From positions 9,382 to 15,976 of the forward strand of contig DEDQ01000074.1 in the NCBI GenBank assembly GCA_002350065.1: a DNA stretch of 6,595 nt. Reading direction: 5' to 3'. Source of the DNA: Ruminococcus flavefaciens (GTDB lineage: Bacteria; Bacillota; Clostridia; Oscillospirales; Ruminococcaceae). Position 1 is the first letter of the stretch, and every line of letters starts with the position of its first letter. The notes below the pieces were generated by a model. The model was not told where the DNA came from, made no database searches, and was given only the letters and a program-made list of their open reading frames with translations. Positions 4,473 to 6,595 of this stretch are shown here, piece by piece. The position numbers and the translations under genes are program-made.

Positions 4473-6443
4473 ATGCGGTTAAAAAGAATAATTGCGGCAG
4501 CCATGACTGCTGTTATCGCACTTATGCCGGCGGCTTCAACGGCTCCGGAGAGTGTTTCTGCGGCAGACAGGTCGGTAACGTTCAGCTATTTCGACACTAA
4601 CATCAACGGCGGCGAGACTATCCGCGGAGTTGACGTCTCGTCGATAATCTCACTCGAAAACGCAGGAGTCAAATTCTACAGCGAATCGGGTCAGGAGCAG
4701 GACATTTTCAAGACTCTCGCCGAGAACGGAGTAAACTATATCCGCGTCCGGGTATGGAACGAGCCTAATGACGGCAGCGGACATTCCTACGGTGGCGGAA
4801 ACAACGATGTCAAGGTCGCAGGTGAGATAGGCAAACGCGCTGCAAAGTATAATATGAAGCTTCTCGTGGACATTCAGTATTCCGACTTCTGGGCAGACCC
4901 GGGCAAGCAGACACGTCCGAAATACTGGCAGAAGCACGACCACAACACCCTAAAGGGTGAGATATACAAATGGACTTCGTGGGTGCTTGAATCCATAACC
5001 AAGGACGGCGGAAAAATAGGCATGGTGCAGGTCGGAAACGAGACCAACTGCTTCTTCTGCGGCACCAAGGATATGTATGAGATATGCGACCTTTTCGCAA
5101 GCGGCAACAAGGCTGTCCGCGACTTCGATAAAAGTATCCTCATCGCTCATCACTTTGCGAATCCGAACAAGACCGACTACTACAAGTGGTATGCCGAGGT
5201 CATGAACGAGTGCAAGCTCGACTACGACGTTTTCGCGACTTCGTATTATCCCTACTGGCACGGCACTCTTGACAACCTAACAGGCGTGCTCAAATACATC
5301 GGTGACACGTATCACAAGTACGTCATGGTCGCCGAGACGGCTTACCCCTACACCAACGAGGACGGCGACAGCTTCGGAAATGCCGTAACATCGCAGTCCC
5401 CGAACGTTGACCTCCGCTACGATATCTCAGTTGCGGGGCAGGAGCAGTGCCTCATGGACGTCTTTCAGGCAGTCGCGGATACGGGCAAATGGGGACTGGG
5501 CGTATTCTACTGGGAACCCGCATGGATAGGCACACAGGGGGATATCTCCCGCGACCAGCGCTATGCTCAGTGGGAGCAGTACGGCAACGGCTGGGCGACC
5601 TCCACAGCGAGGGAATACGACAAGGACGCCACCGAAGCCGGCGGCTCGAGCTACGACAATCAGGGACTTTTCGACAAGAACGGCAAGCCTCTCGAATCGC
5701 TGAAAGCCTTCACGAGAGTTTATCCGCAGAAGGACAACTTCATTCCCGAGACCGGAGTTGAAGTTGATGAAGGCTTCTACCGCATAAAAAATGCCGCCAG
5801 CGGACTGTATCTCACGGTCGCAAACGGTGAAGAAAAGGCAGGAGCGAACGTCGTGCAGTACACTGCCGACGGAGCTGCCGGATACAATATGTGGCGGATA
5901 GAAGCGGTCGGCGACGGCTATTACGAGATACGCTCCGGCTTTGACTTCCATGGGACATACCTCCTTGACCTTGATGCCGGAAAGAAGGACGACCGTACAA
6001 ATATCGGCATATACACACGCACTGACAGCGACGCCCAGAAGTTCAAGTTCCTCCGTGGCGAGGGCGACGAGCTTGTGATAGTTACCAAGTCCTCGGGCGA
6101 CAGGAGCGCAGTCGAGATAGACGGCGCAAAGACCACTGACGGCGCAAATGTCCAGCAGTACCGCCGCAACGGCGAACGCTGCCAGATGTGGATACTCGAA
6201 CCGGTGGTGGATCCGATCATTTACGGCGACCTTGACGGTGATTGCAGAGTTGACGTTTACGACCTTGTTCTCATGCGTCAGCACGTTGTAAACGGCTGGT
6301 ATCACTCTGCCGCAGATTTGAACCTCGACGACACTGTAGGAGTAGCTGACCTCGTAAAAATGGAGCGTTTCCTGCTTCGCGGCGAAAGATTTGAAAAGTC
6401 CGGCGCAGGAACTCCTAAGAACACGATTTTTCCTCAGGTGTAA
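4473..6443 (+). CDS. Secreted cellulosomal endo-beta-1,4-galactanase: GH53, ricin-type beta-trefoil, type I dockerin
   Basis: A 656-residue modular enzyme expected to cleave beta-1,4-galactan of type I arabinogalactan (pectin side chains) outside the cell. Residues 1-30 form a Sec signal peptide (MRLKR, hydrophobic core, predicted cut after VSA). The GH53 (beta/alpha)8 barrel spans about 47-418. It starts at RGVDVSS and contains LVDIQYSDFWADPGKQ, the acid/base E190 in VGNETN, the nucleophile E288 in VAETAYPY, and GVFYWEPAWIG. A ricin-type beta-trefoil (CBM13-like) follows at about 434-578. Its three repeats end in QxW-like signatures at W474, F524 (degenerate) and W573, spaced 49-50 residues. 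A type I dockerin occupies about 584-636, with calcium ligands D586, D588, D590, D594 and D597, then D615, N617, D619 and D626. An 18-residue tail follows. A CFFC motif (C193-C196) sits just after the catalytic acid. Start: AAAGGG precedes ATG 4473. The gene is probably co-transcribed with the Cys-rich gene upstream. Confidence 0.95.
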   Translation: MRLKRIIAAAMTAVIALMPAASTAPESVSAADRSVTFSYFDTNINGGETIRGVDVSSIISLENAGVKFYSESGQEQDIFKTLAENGVNYIRVRVWNEPNDGSGHSYGGGNNDVKVAGEIGKRAAKYNMKLLVDIQYSDFWADPGKQTRPKYWQKHDHNTLKGEIYKWTSWVLESITKDGGKIGMVQVGNETNCFFCGTKDMYEICDLFASGNKAVRDFDKSILIAHHFANPNKTDYYKWYAEVMNECKLDYDVFATSYYPYWHGTLDNLTGVLKYIGDTYHKYVMVAETAYPYTNEDGDSFGNAVTSQSPNVDLRYDISVAGQEQCLMDVFQAVADTGKWGLGVFYWEPAWIGTQGDISRDQRYAQWEQYGNGWATSTAREYDKDATEAGGSSYDNQGLFDKNGKPLESLKAFTRVYPQKDNFIPETGVEVDEGFYRIKNAASGLYLTVANGEEKAGANVVQYTADGAAGYNMWRIEAVGDGYYEIRSGFDFHGTYLLDLDAGKKDDRTNIGIYTRTDSDAQKFKFLRGEGDELVIVTKSSGDRSAVEIDGAKTTDGANVQQYRRNGERCQMWILEPVVDPIIYGDLDGDCRVDVYDLVLMRQHVVNGWYHSAADLNLDDTVGVADLVKMERFLLRGERFEKSGAGTPKNTIFPQV

Positions 6444-6450
6444 ACAAAAA

Positions 6451-6471
6451 ACGCCTTGTAAGCGAGGGCGT
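6451..6471 (-). terminator. Putative minus-strand intrinsic terminator
   Basis: Read on the minus strand, ACGCC (6471-6467) pairs with GGCGT (6455-6451), followed directly by a run of six T (from the A-run at 6445-6450). This is a modest 5-bp stem with a good T-tract. It would stop a convergent gene entering from beyond the right edge. It overlaps one arm of the larger hairpin at 6464-6495. Confidence 0.45.
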
Positions 6472-6495
6472 GATATAGAAATATATCACGCCCTC
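6464..6495. terminator. Perfect 14-bp hairpin with GAAA tetraloop after the galactanase gene
   Basis: GAGGGCGTGATATA (6464-6477) pairs with TATATCACGCCCTC (6482-6495) around GAAA, a GNRA tetraloop. It lies 20 nt after the stop codon. On the + strand no T-tract follows (TAAATGAATAAAG), so it is more likely a 3'-end stabiliser or the core of a weak terminator than a textbook one. Being symmetrical it forms on either strand. Confidence 0.6.
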
Positions 6496-6520
6496 TAAAT
6501 GAATAAAGAAGAAAGAAAAG

Positions 6521-6595
6521 TTAATAGTGAATAATAATGGTATCGCCTTGCGGCGATTAATTTTAAATTTATCCGCGAAGCGGATACAATAATTA
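6521..6595. repeat. AT-rich composite palindromic intergenic repeat, truncated by the window end
   Basis: Two adjacent hairpins, ATCGCC/GGCGAT (6542-6547 and 6552-6557, loop TTGC) and TATCCGC/GCGGATA (6570-6576 and 6580-6586, loop GAA), flank an AT-rich centre (6558-6569). The outer flanks mirror each other: TAATAATGGTATC on the left matches the reverse complement of the right end, TAATTATTGTATC, at 11 of 13 positions. The whole is thus an imperfect palindrome of about 63 nt with two cruciform arms. It codes for nothing. It resembles dispersed intergenic repeats (MITE- or REP-like) that I associate with Ruminococcus genomes; copy number cannot be seen here. Confidence 0.6.

Noticed and set aside
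5427..6305. 292-codon minus-strand ORF opposite the galactanase gene
   Set aside because: Antisense shadow of the trefoil and dockerin coding region; hydrophobic composition comes from complementing GAC/GGC-rich codons, with no domain or ribosome-binding site recognised.

Overview
The window looks like chromosomal DNA from a fibre-degrading gut or rumen Firmicute, most likely Ruminococcus or a close relative in the Oscillospiraceae. This rests on three things: a secreted glycoside hydrolase ending in a type I dockerin (a cellulosome-type module), Gram-positive style AAGGAG ribosome-binding sites with a Thr/Lys-rich lipoprotein, and a composite palindromic intergenic repeat of a kind I associate with Ruminococcus genomes. 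The genus call is inference. All six protein genes lie on the + strand.

Left part (1-3990): the 3' two thirds or so of an asparaginyl-tRNA synthetase gene (asnS, cut by the window edge), a class I SAM-dependent methyltransferase, a lipoprotein with a long Thr/Ser/Lys linker, and an ammonia-dependent asparagine synthetase (asnA) closed by a strong intrinsic terminator. asnS and asnA are functionally linked: AsnA makes asparagine and AsnRS charges it onto tRNA-Asn. The two genes between them have no evident link to asparagine. The 169-nt asnS-methyltransferase gap is the least ordinary non-coding stretch. It holds a possible 14-codon leader ORF, a two-tier hairpin, a competing hairpin, and a segment complementary to the methyltransferase Shine-Dalgarno region, which together resemble a translational attenuator.

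Right part (3991-6443): a consensus sigma70-type promoter (TTGACA, 17 bp, TATAAT) drives a small Cys-rich DUF3795-like protein. Only 25 nt downstream follows a large secreted enzyme: signal peptide, GH53 endo-beta-1,4-galactanase, ricin-type beta-trefoil (CBM13-like), type I dockerin. The two probably form one transcript. The enzyme should cut beta-1,4-galactan side chains of pectin (arabinogalactan I) while docked on a cellulosome scaffold.

Tail (6444-6595): a perfect 14-bp hairpin with a GAAA tetraloop, a T-tract terminator readable on the minus strand (suggesting a convergent gene beyond the window), then the start of an AT-rich composite palindromic repeat that runs off the end. I found no tRNA, rRNA, CRISPR array, transposase or phage gene. 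I do not see a clearly new multi-gene system. The best leads are the putative leader-RNA switch at 1005-1145, the DUF3795-GH53 pairing, and the terminal repeat.
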